NCBI GenBank assembly: GCA_019310485.1
Contig: JAFDEF010000017.1
Location: forward strand, 1 to 50,560
Direction of reading: 5' to 3'
Source: Deltaproteobacteria bacterium
GTDB lineage: Bacteria; Desulfobacterota; DSM-4660; Desulfatiglandales; HGW-15
DNA: 50,560 nucleotides
Shown: positions 8,714 through 16,296 of the stretch, piece after piece
Numbering within the stretch: position 1 is the stretch's first letter
Layout: the number at the start of each line of letters is the position of its first letter
Made by a program: the position numbers and the translations under genes
The notes under the pieces: model-generated
What the model saw: only the letters and a program-made list of their open reading frames with translations
Told to the model about the DNA's origin: nothing
The model's database searches: none

Positions 8714-8797
8714 CTAGAGGCCGTGCCTGGAGGGACCCAGTTTCATAGCCACCATAGTACCGGCTGCACCTGAGCCCAAAATGAGAATCTTTTTCAT
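8714..8797 (-). pseudogene. N-terminal remnant of an FAD-dependent sulfide:quinone reductase-like gene
   Basis: A good ribosome site (AAGGAGGAGACAAGT) precedes ATG 8797, followed by MKKILILGSGAAGTMVAMKL, the typical Rossmann start of SQR/FCSD-type flavoproteins. After ~20 residues the frame diverges and stops at 8714. No continuation was found between this point and the HdrB-like gene. The intact gene would have about 400 codons, so this is a truncated relic. Confidence 0.6.
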
Positions 8798-9193
8798 ACT
8801 TGTCTCCTCCTTAGGTAATTTTAATCCGCACGGTCCAGGGCTCGACCCTGTCTCAGGATTCTTTAACAAATTGGCGTAGTTAGATATAACGCATTGATCT
8901 TGGAGAGAGCTTTTTAAAACGGGGCTTCTGCCAACAAAAGCCATAGGAGCCACAAAGTGGTTTACTAAGGACCACAGCGTGGCTTCTCTGTCAAGCCCTT
9001 TAGCTGAACTGTTACCAAATTTTTTTGCTGCACGTGGAGCGCGGTTGCCTTGCTTGAGAAGCACCAAATTCTCAATATCGGCTAAAGTGCCTACAGGCTT
9101 TGAGGCACATTTTCAGGGAAAGATATAGATTAAAAGAAGTTACGGAGAAACAGGCTGTTATGAGTACAACGACTCATGAAAACAGCACGGTTA
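8798..9193. other. Intergenic stretch between the SQR remnant and fdhD
   Basis: No gene recognised. It contains a GTGCCT/AGGCAC hairpin (9086-9107) and the fdhD-proximal hairpin at 9154-9186. A loose palindrome GCCACAAAGTGGT near 8950 resembles the feoB operator but differs in the centre and flanks. Confidence 0.4.
9154..9186 (-). terminator. Hairpin behind fdhD
   Basis: GCTGTT...AACAGC outer arms and TGAGT-N6-ACTCA inner arms form a stem-loop 8 bp beyond the fdhD stop codon. There is no clear U tract, so it may be a transcript-stabilising or factor-dependent end rather than a strong intrinsic terminator. Confidence 0.4.
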
Positions 9194-10120
9194 CTAATTT
9201 TTGCGAAGCCGGTAGGGATGTGTGTATACGTTCATTCGTATGCGGCGGAGGTAGCCTATTATGGTAAGCCGGCACTCTTGGGCTGTTTGAAGTGCAAGTG
9301 ATGTAGGGGCTGAAATTGCAGCGATAATGGGAATTTTCATGTGTATCGCTTTGATCGCCATCTCATAGCTTGCCCTGCCTGAGGTGGGCAATATTTTATC
9401 TTCAAGCTGGATTTTATGCAACGCGCAATAACCCACCACCTTGTCTACTGCATTGTGGCGTCCAATATCTTCTGCAACTTGGAGAGGTTTGCCTGAAGCA
9501 TCAAAAACAACTGCGGAATGCGTACCGCCGGTCTCATGGTAGACTCTTTGTAGATTGCGCATGGTTTTACCCAACCGAAGAATGACAGAAGGTTCCACAG
9601 AAAAGTGTGGGCTAAGGTGGGGCAAGGCCTCTGCAAGGGGAGAGATGTCTGCTGCACCACATCCGGAACGGATCAGCCGCGCTGCCTCCTCGTTTTTTGC
9701 CAGAACCAAGGCACCCTCCTTCACGCGAATTTCCACTCTATTACGTGAGCCGGACTCATTTCCGGTGTTCTCAGGCAAAGCGGGAGTTGGCTCACCAAGC
9801 CCGCAATGGTGAATCAGCAAAATGTCTTGAACCCTGCGAATGTATCCTTCGCTGAGACAAAACCCTGCTGCAAGTTCCTTTTCCATACCCGGCATTCGCA
9901 TGAGGATTGCAACGGTGCGGCCATTGACGTCAATTTCAAGGGGCTCCTCAATGGGGACCTTATCGTTAAGTACCTCTTTCCTGTCTTGAAAGATGCGTTC
10001 AATTGCCCAGGCAACACTTGGGTTGGTTTCCTGGAAATTGGGTTCGATTTTTGCGTTTGGTATCATTTCCTTTGTCCTGCTGAATACCGGATCGTCAGCT
10101 ATGGTAATAGCCTTTTTCAT
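9194..10120 (-). CDS. fdhD: Formate dehydrogenase accessory sulfurtransferase FdhD
   Basis: 308 residues. FdhD passes sulfur from IscS to the Mo/W-bis-PGD cofactor of formate dehydrogenase. Family features: EEPLEIDVNGR, MPGMEKELAAGFCLSEG, DIGRHNAVDKVVG, SGRASYEMAIKA, IAAISAPTSLAL, and YLRRIRMNVYT at the end. In the catalytic loop the usual CxxC reads SGCGAAD: the first Cys is kept, the second is not. Start ATG 10120 is chosen because it overlaps the stop of the small upstream gene as TAATG, implying translational coupling; the longer ORF from 10165 would overlap that gene by 46 bp. No formate dehydrogenase gene is in the window. Confidence 0.94.
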   Translation of the reverse strand: MKKAITIADDPVFSRTKEMIPNAKIEPNFQETNPSVAWAIERIFQDRKEVLNDKVPIEEPLEIDVNGRTVAILMRMPGMEKELAAGFCLSEGYIRRVQDILLIHHCGLGEPTPALPENTGNESGSRNRVEIRVKEGALVLAKNEEAARLIRSGCGAADISPLAEALPHLSPHFSVEPSVILRLGKTMRNLQRVYHETGGTHSAVVFDASGKPLQVAEDIGRHNAVDKVVGYCALHKIQLEDKILPTSGRASYEMAIKAIHMKIPIIAAISAPTSLALQTAQECRLTIIGYLRRIRMNVYTHPYRLRKN

Positions 10121-10284
10121 TATTGTGGTAGGCGCGCCTTTTGTTGGGGTAGGTTTGTAGAACATTTTTCACAGCCTGAACAGGGACAGGATTCAACTCC
10201 CCGTGTTTTCCAGGTTCTGCGGAATTTTCCAAAAACATACAAGGCGGCCAAAATTACAATAAGGACAACTATGACAGATTCCAT
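10120..10284 (-). CDS. FeoB-associated Cys-rich membrane protein (54 residues)
   Basis: A small gene with AGGAGG before ATG 10284. The product is a single membrane helix (MESVIVVLIVILAALYVFG) followed by a basic stretch and a Cys-rich tail with C33, C35, C38 and C41 (CPCSGCEKC). This is the layout of the FeoB-associated Cys-rich family. Its stop overlaps the fdhD start (TAATG). It lies far from feoB here, but both transcription units carry the same operator palindrome, supporting a link to iron. Possible roles are iron handling at the membrane or FeS/Mo-enzyme support. Confidence 0.8.
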   Translation of the reverse strand: MESVIVVLIVILAALYVFGKFRRTWKTRGVESCPCSGCEKCSTNLPQQKARLPQ

Positions 10285-10669
10285 TTTTTCCTCCTAAAAG
10301 CTCCCCTTAGCGGGCTCCCCTGGCATGAATCTCCAAGGGTTACAATTTAACTGTGTCCGTAGCCACCTGTTGCTTGATCAAGCGGGGAAAGGCTTTACAG
10401 GGCCTTCGGAATAACCACATTGTGGTAATTTAAAATAATCTTCTTTTCGTGTTTTTCAAGACATTTTTTGGAAGCTTCTTGCCAAACCTCTTTTGGTTGT
10501 GACATGCCACAGTGTAATAGACCGAGTCAGACAATTTTCTTGAACCACAGCCTGCTAGCTGGTATATGTTTCAAGAGCAATTTTCAGGACCATGGTCAGA
10601 ATATTACCTCAGAATGCAAATTAATAGAGAAGCTTTTTAAGATATGAATGTGCTGAAAGGGTAAGGCTG
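10285..10669. other. Divergent intergenic region
   Basis: Leader and promoter region between the fdhD operon (minus) and the XRE-like gene (plus). It holds the operator-bearing promoter at 10409-10438. No other gene or RNA was recognised; the XRE gene promoter is not evident. Confidence 0.5.
10409..10438 (-). promoter_or_regulatory. fdhD operon promoter with 15-bp palindromic operator
   Basis: On the minus strand: weak -35 TTATTT (10438-10433), 18-bp spacer, -10 TTATTC (10414-10409). The palindrome TACCACAATGTGGTT (10413-10427, minus strand) lies five bases after the -35 and overlaps the -10 by two bases, the same register as at 3951 and 5913. The site is ~130 bp from the start codon at 10284. 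Confidence 0.5.
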
Positions 10670-11053
10670 ATGAATAAGACCGAGTTTTCAAGAATTCGAA
10701 ACCACCTGGGAAAGACTCAAAAGCAAATGGCACAGCTCCTGGGGACTTCTCTTAAAGCCATACAGAGTTTTGAACAGGGGTGGAGAAAAATTCCGGTTCA
10801 CATTGAAAGGCAGGTGCTGTTTCTTCTTCTAAACAGTAATTCTCAAACGGGGAAGAAAATTCGTTGCTGGAGCTTGCAGAACTGCCCCATCCAGACAAGA
10901 CGTAATTGCCCTGCCTGGGAATTTCAGCTGGGCAACCTCTGCTGGTTTATTAACGGGACCATATGTCACGGCAAAGTGCAGGAGAACTGGGAGAAAAAGA
11001 TGAAAATGTGCAGGAAATGCGACGTCTTCAAATCCCTGCTGCCATCTCTTTAG
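10670..11053 (+). CDS. XRE-type helix-turn-helix protein with C-terminal two-CW Cys-rich domain
   Basis: 127 residues. Residues ~1-55 are an XRE-like HTH (NHLGKTQKQMAQLLGTSLKAIQSFEQG). Residues ~65-120 hold a Cys/Trp-rich domain: CW-LQNC, NCPAWEFQLGNLCWF, TICHG, CRKCDVF. This resembles the two-CW domain seen in anaerobes and may bind a metal or FeS cluster. The combination suggests a metal- or redox-sensing regulator. It is 84 bp upstream of thiE in the same direction and divergent from the fdhD operon. The DNA target is unknown. Confidence 0.8.
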   Translation: MNKTEFSRIRNHLGKTQKQMAQLLGTSLKAIQSFEQGWRKIPVHIERQVLFLLLNSNSQTGKKIRCWSLQNCPIQTRRNCPAWEFQLGNLCWFINGTICHGKVQENWEKKMKMCRKCDVFKSLLPSL

Positions 11054-11137
11054 ATACCACTCTCGCGGCACGGAAAAGGGATGAGGATGTTTTGAGTGTT
11101 TACTTCATCTTTGAGGGCAATATGATGGATTTGACTA

Positions 11138-11836
11138 ATGGTGATAAATGAGATGGACAGAGAGAGTAGGAAGAAACTGTTCCTTGAAGTGGATATTTAT
11201 CCTGTTACCTGCGAGAGGCTTTCAGCGGGAAGATCGGATCTTGAGGTAGTGAAAGAAGTTATCAAGGGAGGAGCAAGAATTATCCAGCTAAGAGAAAAGC
11301 ACTACAGCAAAAGAAAGCTCTACTATCAGGCGCTTAGATTCAGAGAGATTACATCCAGAGCTGGCGTGCTTCTCATTATCAACGACCATTTAGATATTGC
11401 TCTGGCCGTTGGTGCAGACGGTGTCCATCTCGGGCAAGAAGATTTGCCGATAGGAGTGGCGAGAAAACTGGCGCCGGAATTACTCATAGGAGCTTCCACG
11501 CACTCGCTGGAGCAAGCTCTTCAGGCACAGAGGGATGGTGCTGACTATGTCAACATTGGGCCAATATTTCACACCACCACCAAGGAGAAAGCGGGACAGG
11601 CTCTGGGACCCGAAACCATAGAAGGGATCAGCCTTCACCTTGAGATTCCTTTTACCGTCATGGGGGGTATCAAGGAATCGAACCTGGAGGAAGTGCTTGC
11701 AAGGGGAGCCCGCAGGGTGGCCATGGTAACGGCAATAACCCAGGCAAAAGATATAGCAGGGACTGTGGCCCGCTTGAGGGAAAGGATCAAGAAGTATCAA
11801 GTCGTTCGCTCAAGTACTGGAACCCCAAACCCATAA
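11138..11836 (+). CDS. thiE: Thiamine-phosphate synthase ThiE
   Basis: 232 residues. It joins HMP-pyrophosphate and thiazole phosphate to form thiamine phosphate. Motifs: IIQLREKH, INDHLDIALAVGADGVHLGQEDLP, IGASTHS, YVNIGPIFHTTTK, TVMGGIKE and GARRVAMVTAI. The N-terminus is ~20 residues longer than in small ThiE proteins; ATG 11153 (MDRESRKK) is an alternative start. No TPP riboswitch consensus was recognised upstream, and no other thi gene is adjacent. Confidence 0.93.
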   Translation: MVINEMDRESRKKLFLEVDIYPVTCERLSAGRSDLEVVKEVIKGGARIIQLREKHYSKRKLYYQALRFREITSRAGVLLIINDHLDIALAVGADGVHLGQEDLPIGVARKLAPELLIGASTHSLEQALQAQRDGADYVNIGPIFHTTTKEKAGQALGPETIEGISLHLEIPFTVMGGIKESNLEEVLARGARRVAMVTAITQAKDIAGTVARLRERIKKYQVVRSSTGTPNP

Positions 11837-11842
11837 CCGGTT

Positions 11843-13204
11843 TCATGCCACAACACCGTACTTCTTGAGTTTGGTGTGAAGGGTTTTTCTGGTTATTCCC
11901 AGTTTTCTTGCAGCCTCGCTTTTGTTGCCGCCTGTGAGTTCAAGTGTTTTGAGTATAGTGGCTTTTTCAACCTCCTCGAGGGCAAGATCAGACACAGGAA
12001 TCTCGTGGCCACCATTTTCTGGAAGTTGCTCTCCGGGTACCAGTGGAAGGTCTTCAAGATCAAGGTAATTTGACCTTGAAAGAACGACCGCTCTTTCAAT
12101 AGCATTCATGAGCTGGCGCACATTGCCGGGCCAGTCGTACCTGAGCAGGCGATCCATTGCCTGCGGTGTGAATCCCTCGATATTTTTGTGGTTTTTCTCA
12201 GAAAAGATGCTCAGAAAATGCTTTGCAAGCAGGGGAACATCTTCTTTTCTCTGGCGGAGAGGAGGAATGTTTATGTTAACAACATTCAGGCGGTAGTATA
12301 AATCTTCCCTGAATCTTCCCTCTTCCACTTCACGCACTAGATCTTTGTTCGTGGCCGCAATCAAGCGCACGTCCACTTTGATAGGCTCTTCACCACCCAC
12401 TCGCGTGATCTCCCGTTCTTGAAGTACGCGCAATAACTTTACCTGCATTGCCAGCGACATTTCACTGATCTCATCCAGAAAAAGAGTTCCTCCTTGAGCT
12501 TGAACGAATCGCCCTTCTTTTTTCTTATAGGCGCCGGTAAATGCCCCTTTTTCGTGTCCAAAAAGTTCCGACTCAAGCAGGGTTTCAGTAATAGCAGCGC
12601 AATTGATTTTAACATAAGGACCGTCTTTCCTGGGACTGTTGAAATGAATTGCTCCGGCGATCAACTCCTTTCCTGTGCCTGACTCCCCGCTGATGAGTAC
12701 GGTTGCTTCGGATGAGGCTACCTGTGCCACCATTTCAAGAACTCTAACCATGGCCGGGCTTTGACCAATAATATTGCCGGCATCAAACCTTTTTCCCAGG
12801 GTTTCCCGCAAGATGCGATTTTCTTCCCTGAGATGAGTATGATCCATCGCCCGGTCCATGGCCAAGCGGAGTTCGTCAAAGTCAAGCGGCTTGGTAAGAT
12901 AATCGTAGGCACCATTCTTGAGGGCCTCCACCGCAGTTTCAACAGAAGAGTAAGCAGTCATTATGATTATTGGTATCGCGGGATTATAGGCCTTTATCTC
13001 TCTTAGCGCCTCAAGTCCCGACATCTTTATCATGCGAATATCCATGAGGATGAGGTCAAAGGGCTGTTCGTGGACCTTTTCTATTGCCTGGGAGCCATCC
13101 TCTGCCTCAAGAATCGTATAGCCCCACCCAGTAAGAAGTGTGCGCAACATGGTTCGGTGGCCTGGATCATCATCTACAACCAAGATCGTGCTTTTCTTTT
13201 TCAT
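11843..13204 (-). CDS. zraR: NtrC-family sigma-54 response regulator, ZraR-like
   Basis: 453 residues: receiver domain (phospho-acceptor D55 in LILMDIRM; K105 of TKP), AAA+ sigma-54 activator domain (Walker A GESGTGKE 173-180; sigma-54 contact loop GAFTGA 220-225; R-finger region further on), and a Fis-type HTH at the end (NKSEAARKLGITRKTLHTKLKKYG). It sits 61 bp downstream of the cognate kinase. A sigma-54 promoter before the divergent ZraP-like gene (15493-15509) is the likely target. Start ATG has GGGAAGAGA before it. Confidence 0.93.
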   Translation of the reverse strand: MKKKSTILVVDDDPGHRTMLRTLLTGWGYTILEAEDGSQAIEKVHEQPFDLILMDIRMIKMSGLEALREIKAYNPAIPIIIMTAYSSVETAVEALKNGAYDYLTKPLDFDELRLAMDRAMDHTHLREENRILRETLGKRFDAGNIIGQSPAMVRVLEMVAQVASSEATVLISGESGTGKELIAGAIHFNSPRKDGPYVKINCAAITETLLESELFGHEKGAFTGAYKKKEGRFVQAQGGTLFLDEISEMSLAMQVKLLRVLQEREITRVGGEEPIKVDVRLIAATNKDLVREVEEGRFREDLYYRLNVVNINIPPLRQRKEDVPLLAKHFLSIFSEKNHKNIEGFTPQAMDRLLRYDWPGNVRQLMNAIERAVVLSRSNYLDLEDLPLVPGEQLPENGGHEIPVSDLALEEVEKATILKTLELTGGNKSEAARKLGITRKTLHTKLKKYGVVA

Positions 13205-13265
13205 TCTCTTCCCGTCCTCTTGATATTGTATTTACCCATGAAAAGAAAAATGCCGGAGCTTGCCG

Positions 13266-15038
13266 CTAAGAAGCGGGCAGAAAAATTGACACCGTAGTTC
13301 CAACTCCGACCTCGCTATGCACCTTCACTTCTCCCCTGTGAGCCTCTATGATCTTATGCACAATGGCGAGCCCCAGGCCTGTTCCAGACTGCCTTGTTGT
13401 AAAATAGGGATCAAATATGTGCTCCAGGTTTTCTTTGGCAATACCCGCACCCGTATCTGAAACAGTAATCCTTACACCGCCCAGCTCTTTATCAGCGGAA
13501 AGCGCAACGGAAAGTGTGCCACCCTTTTCCATTGCTTCGATGGAGTTTAGGTAGAGGTTAAGGAGAACTTGGTTGATCCTGTCCGGGTCAATGAGCGCCT
13601 CCGTGACTCCGGATGAAAAGGATTTTTGAAGTACCACGTTTCTTTTCTCAGCCTGCCCCTGGACTAACTTAAGAGAATGCTCGATCAATGTCTGTAGAGA
13701 AGTCGGTTTTTTCTGAATAGCGAGTGGGCGGGCAAATTCAAGAAGCTGACTAATCACCCTGTTTAAGCGATCAACTTCGTGAATCATTATTTCGGCTGTT
13801 TTCTTGTCCTCGGGATTATTTCTATATCTTTCACCAAAGTAGGTGGCAAAACCCTTGATAGAACTCAGGGGATTGCGGATCTCATGGGCTATTCCTGCAG
13901 CGAGTCTACCAAGGGAAGCAAGACGCCGACTTGTTTCTACTTCCCTTTTAAGATCCTGGACTTCGCTCAGATCCCTGAAAAGTATAATATTACCAATAAT
14001 GCCTCCTTCTTCACCGCGCGGGGAAGAGGCGCTCACGTCCATGGGGACCGAGCTTCCGCTATCTAGAGTGCATTCTATTTCTCTTTCAACAAAGCGTCTT
14101 CCCCGGTTTAGCTCTTCATTGATCTCAAGGAGCTGGTGGGGCAAAACCTTCTCTGCCTTTTTTCCTATGATCACCCCAGCTTTTTTCTCTAGGATGCTTT
14201 CCGCTGCCTGATTAAAAGCAGCTACTCTCCCCTCTGCGCTAATTGCTAATAGGCCGACTGGCATGTTTTCCACTACGCTGTCGGAGAAAGCCTTGATTTG
14301 GGCAAAAGATGATTTTGTTGAACGATAGGCTTGGGCAAGAAAAAGTAATACAATACCCGTGAAGCCGATTAGCAGCAGAATAACCCCCATAATCACAGTG
14401 TGGTGGATGTCCCCTTTTCTGGCGGCTTCAAAAGGAGCCATATTAAGGCCGACAAATATGAATTGCTTTTGATCCCTGCCAAAGGGACCCAGATGAGGGG
14501 AATCTGGTCGCCACGTCCGATGCATCATCATTCCGTGAGAACCGCGAAAAGGGATCCTTTTTGGTGAAAACCGGCGATAGACCTCAAAAGTGGTAACTCC
14601 GTCTGGGTTGCGCAGCTTACGCCACTTAACCCCGTCTGAATCAGAAATGCTTTCTAGATCCAGGCCGGTGTTGTAAATCGTCCCTATTTTGCCGGGATCG
14701 CTGTGGGCCAGTACTTTCCCAGTAGCATCAGTTACAACAAGGTATTCTATATCAGGCTGGCGGGCAGTCTCCACGAGCAGCCTTTCAAGCCTGAAACCCC
14801 CTCCATGCATGCCCATCATACCCATCATGCCTGTTCTGGTTCCAGCCTCCAATGACCTTATCAGTGCGGCACCTTTTTCAGTGAGCAAGAGGATGGTGTT
14901 TTCCTTTTGCTTGTTAACATTCTGAAAGGTCCAGAACAAGAATATAGGGACAAGAATGATCACCGCCCCCACAATAATCCACGGCGGGATCGAGGCCCAG
15001 TTTTGTTTTCGCACCTTGTTGTCCATAAATCCATTCAT
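13266..15038 (-). CDS. zraS: Membrane sensor histidine kinase, ZraS-like
   Basis: About 590 residues: membrane helix (~15-40), periplasmic sensor region of ~160 residues, second helix (~215-240), PAS domain, then HisKA (H-box AHEIRNPLSSIKG) and HATPase (DPDRINQVLLNLYLNSIEAM; DTGAGI; GTGLGLAI). The sensor region carries Met/His-rich runs, GMMGMMGMHGGG near its start and HGMMMHRTWRPDSPH near its end, plausible ligands for Cu or Zn. Starts at 15038 or 15026 (MDNKVRKQN) are both possible; a TTG at 15044 also fits. It pairs with the ZraR-like regulator and faces the ZraP-like gene. Confidence 0.9.
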   Translation of the reverse strand: MNGFMDNKVRKQNWASIPPWIIVGAVIILVPIFLFWTFQNVNKQKENTILLLTEKGAALIRSLEAGTRTGMMGMMGMHGGGFRLERLLVETARQPDIEYLVVTDATGKVLAHSDPGKIGTIYNTGLDLESISDSDGVKWRKLRNPDGVTTFEVYRRFSPKRIPFRGSHGMMMHRTWRPDSPHLGPFGRDQKQFIFVGLNMAPFEAARKGDIHHTVIMGVILLLIGFTGIVLLFLAQAYRSTKSSFAQIKAFSDSVVENMPVGLLAISAEGRVAAFNQAAESILEKKAGVIIGKKAEKVLPHQLLEINEELNRGRRFVEREIECTLDSGSSVPMDVSASSPRGEEGGIIGNIILFRDLSEVQDLKREVETSRRLASLGRLAAGIAHEIRNPLSSIKGFATYFGERYRNNPEDKKTAEIMIHEVDRLNRVISQLLEFARPLAIQKKPTSLQTLIEHSLKLVQGQAEKRNVVLQKSFSSGVTEALIDPDRINQVLLNLYLNSIEAMEKGGTLSVALSADKELGGVRITVSDTGAGIAKENLEHIFDPYFTTRQSGTGLGLAIVHKIIEAHRGEVKVHSEVGVGTTVSIFLPAS

Positions 15039-15136
15039 AAGCAATTCACGTGCCGCGCTACACCGATACTCGGCTTCAATGAAGCTGCACGCAGCAACCT
15101 GCGGTGCTCTCAGAGGAAGCGAAAAAGCAGCCGGCC

Positions 15137-15240
15137 TTAATCCACCAGGAGGCGGGCCGGGAGGGCTTAATTGACCGCCCCTTGGGGCGTTAGGATGATT
15201 TCCGTTTGGTACCCCGCTGCTTGCGGAAGGGTAGTTTATT
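15137..15240 (+). repeat. Dispersed REP-like repeat, copy B
   Basis: The same order of elements as copy A, but more diverged: TTAATCCACCAGGAGGCGG, CGCCCCTTGGGGCGTTA, GATTTCCGTTTGGTACCCCGCTGCTTGCGG. The last hairpin is imperfect (GGAAGGG in place of GGCGGGG). Confidence 0.75.
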
Positions 15241-15492
15241 TCTTTATCGTTAGGCTATCGCAAGTTCAGGAGAAACGGTCCTTGAAGATCACCCCCACCA
15301 TGCTCTTGGAAGCTCAGGTGGCCCAGAAACCTTCCCTGGTACACCGTGCTGGGTAATTTTTATCCACTTGGATAGGTCTGATGTTTACTTCCTACACACA
15401 TTTTTGCTTCAGCACAAGGGAAAAGATGGTGGGCCGTCTGGCGCATAAGAAAAAGCCTCATCATATTTAATACTTAGAGTCGATCTAGTTCT

Positions 15493-15509
15493 TTGGCACA
15501 GGGATTGCT
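15493..15509 (+). promoter_or_regulatory. Sigma-54 promoter of the ZraP-like gene
   Basis: TTGGCAC-AGGGA-TTGCT matches the -24/-12 consensus (GG and GC with correct spacing). Transcription would start near 15520, 35 bp before the ATG at 15555. It fits control by the adjacent sigma-54 activator. Confidence 0.85.
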
Positions 15510-15554
15510 TTATTGTAGGGCAAAATCCAATGAATACAAAAAGGAGGCAGTAAA

Positions 15555-16082
15555 ATGAAAAAAACATTAACGATTATCGGGATAGTACTTCTGACGGCAG
15601 CAGTTGCTGCACCTGTCATGGCCTGGGGGCGCGGATGGGGCAGAGGCATGATGGGGTACAGGCAGGGAACACCGGCTACTCAAACTCAGACAGGCTGGGG
15701 CTATACCAAGCTTACTGAGGAGCAGCGAAAGCAGCTGGATAGCCTTCATCAGAAATTCTATGAGGAAACCCTTCCAATCAGAAACGAGATAGTGGCAAAA
15801 AGCGCGGAGCTAAACACTGTGCTGAACTCACAAAACCCAGATGCCGAAAAGGCCAAGGCCCTTCAGAAAGAAATCAGTGACCTGAGGGGGAAGCTTGCAG
15901 AGAAGCGAACAGAGTTGGTGCTTGAGGCTCGGAAGATAGCCCCGGAAGCCGGCTTTGGCCCCGCAACTCCACGGGCATATGGTCCTCACATGAGAGGGTA
16001 CGGTCATGCAATGGGATGGGGCCCTCACATGAGAGGTTTTTCTCCTGGCGCCGGCTATGGTCCGGGAGCCTGTTGGAACTAA
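15555..16082 (+). CDS. zraP: ZraP-like periplasmic metal-binding chaperone
   Basis: 175 residues with a signal peptide (cleavage after AAVAAPVMA, before WGRG), a Gly/Met/Trp-rich N-terminal segment (WGRGWGRGMMGY), a long helical core (LTEEQRKQLDSLHQKFYEETLPIRNEI ... ) of the Spy/CpxP/ZraP kind, and a C-terminal repeat GPHMRGYGHAMGWGPHMRGF rich in His and Met. These suit periplasmic Zn2+ or Cu binding and folding stress. AAGGAGG precedes the ATG. It lies divergent from the ZraS/R-like pair and probably both is controlled by and dampens it, as in the E. coli system. The metal is inferred only. Confidence 0.85.
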   Translation: MKKTLTIIGIVLLTAAVAAPVMAWGRGWGRGMMGYRQGTPATQTQTGWGYTKLTEEQRKQLDSLHQKFYEETLPIRNEIVAKSAELNTVLNSQNPDAEKAKALQKEISDLRGKLAEKRTELVLEARKIAPEAGFGPATPRAYGPHMRGYGHAMGWGPHMRGFSPGAGYGPGACWN

Positions 16083-16090
16083 CCCTTAAC

Positions 16091-16118
16091 CCAGGGGTGG
16101 CCTAGGTGCCGCCCCTGG
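16091..16118 (+). terminator. Hairpin behind the ZraP-like gene
   Basis: CCAGGGGTGGC-CTAGGT-GCCGCCCCTGG, an 11-bp stem with one G-T pair, 8 bp after the stop codon. No U tract follows (C-rich), so termination strength is uncertain. Confidence 0.55.
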
Positions 16119-16296
16119 CCCCCCTCCTGCAATTCTTGTCCGCCACACCAAGGATATAAACCCTCCGGGAGTCCTTATACCCCGGCTGCTGGGCACTGAT
16201 AAACATCGAGCAGTTACCCCTCAAGCATCTTGCCGAGAAACTTGAAATATAAATAAGGTCCTGGAGTAAGGCTGGACGGTAGGTATGCTACCCGGG

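Larger units (their letters stand above)
15039..15554. other. Divergent region between zraS-like and zraP-like genes
   Basis: It contains REP-like copy B (15137-15240) and the sigma-54 promoter (15493-15509). Between them no gene was recognised. Upstream activator sites for the ZraR-like protein would be expected about 15340-15470, but I could not pick out a convincing palindrome. Confidence 0.5.

Noticed and set aside
11054..11137. TPP riboswitch before thiE
   Set aside because: The space is 84 bp and no TPP-element consensus (such as CUGAGA and ACCUGA) was found.
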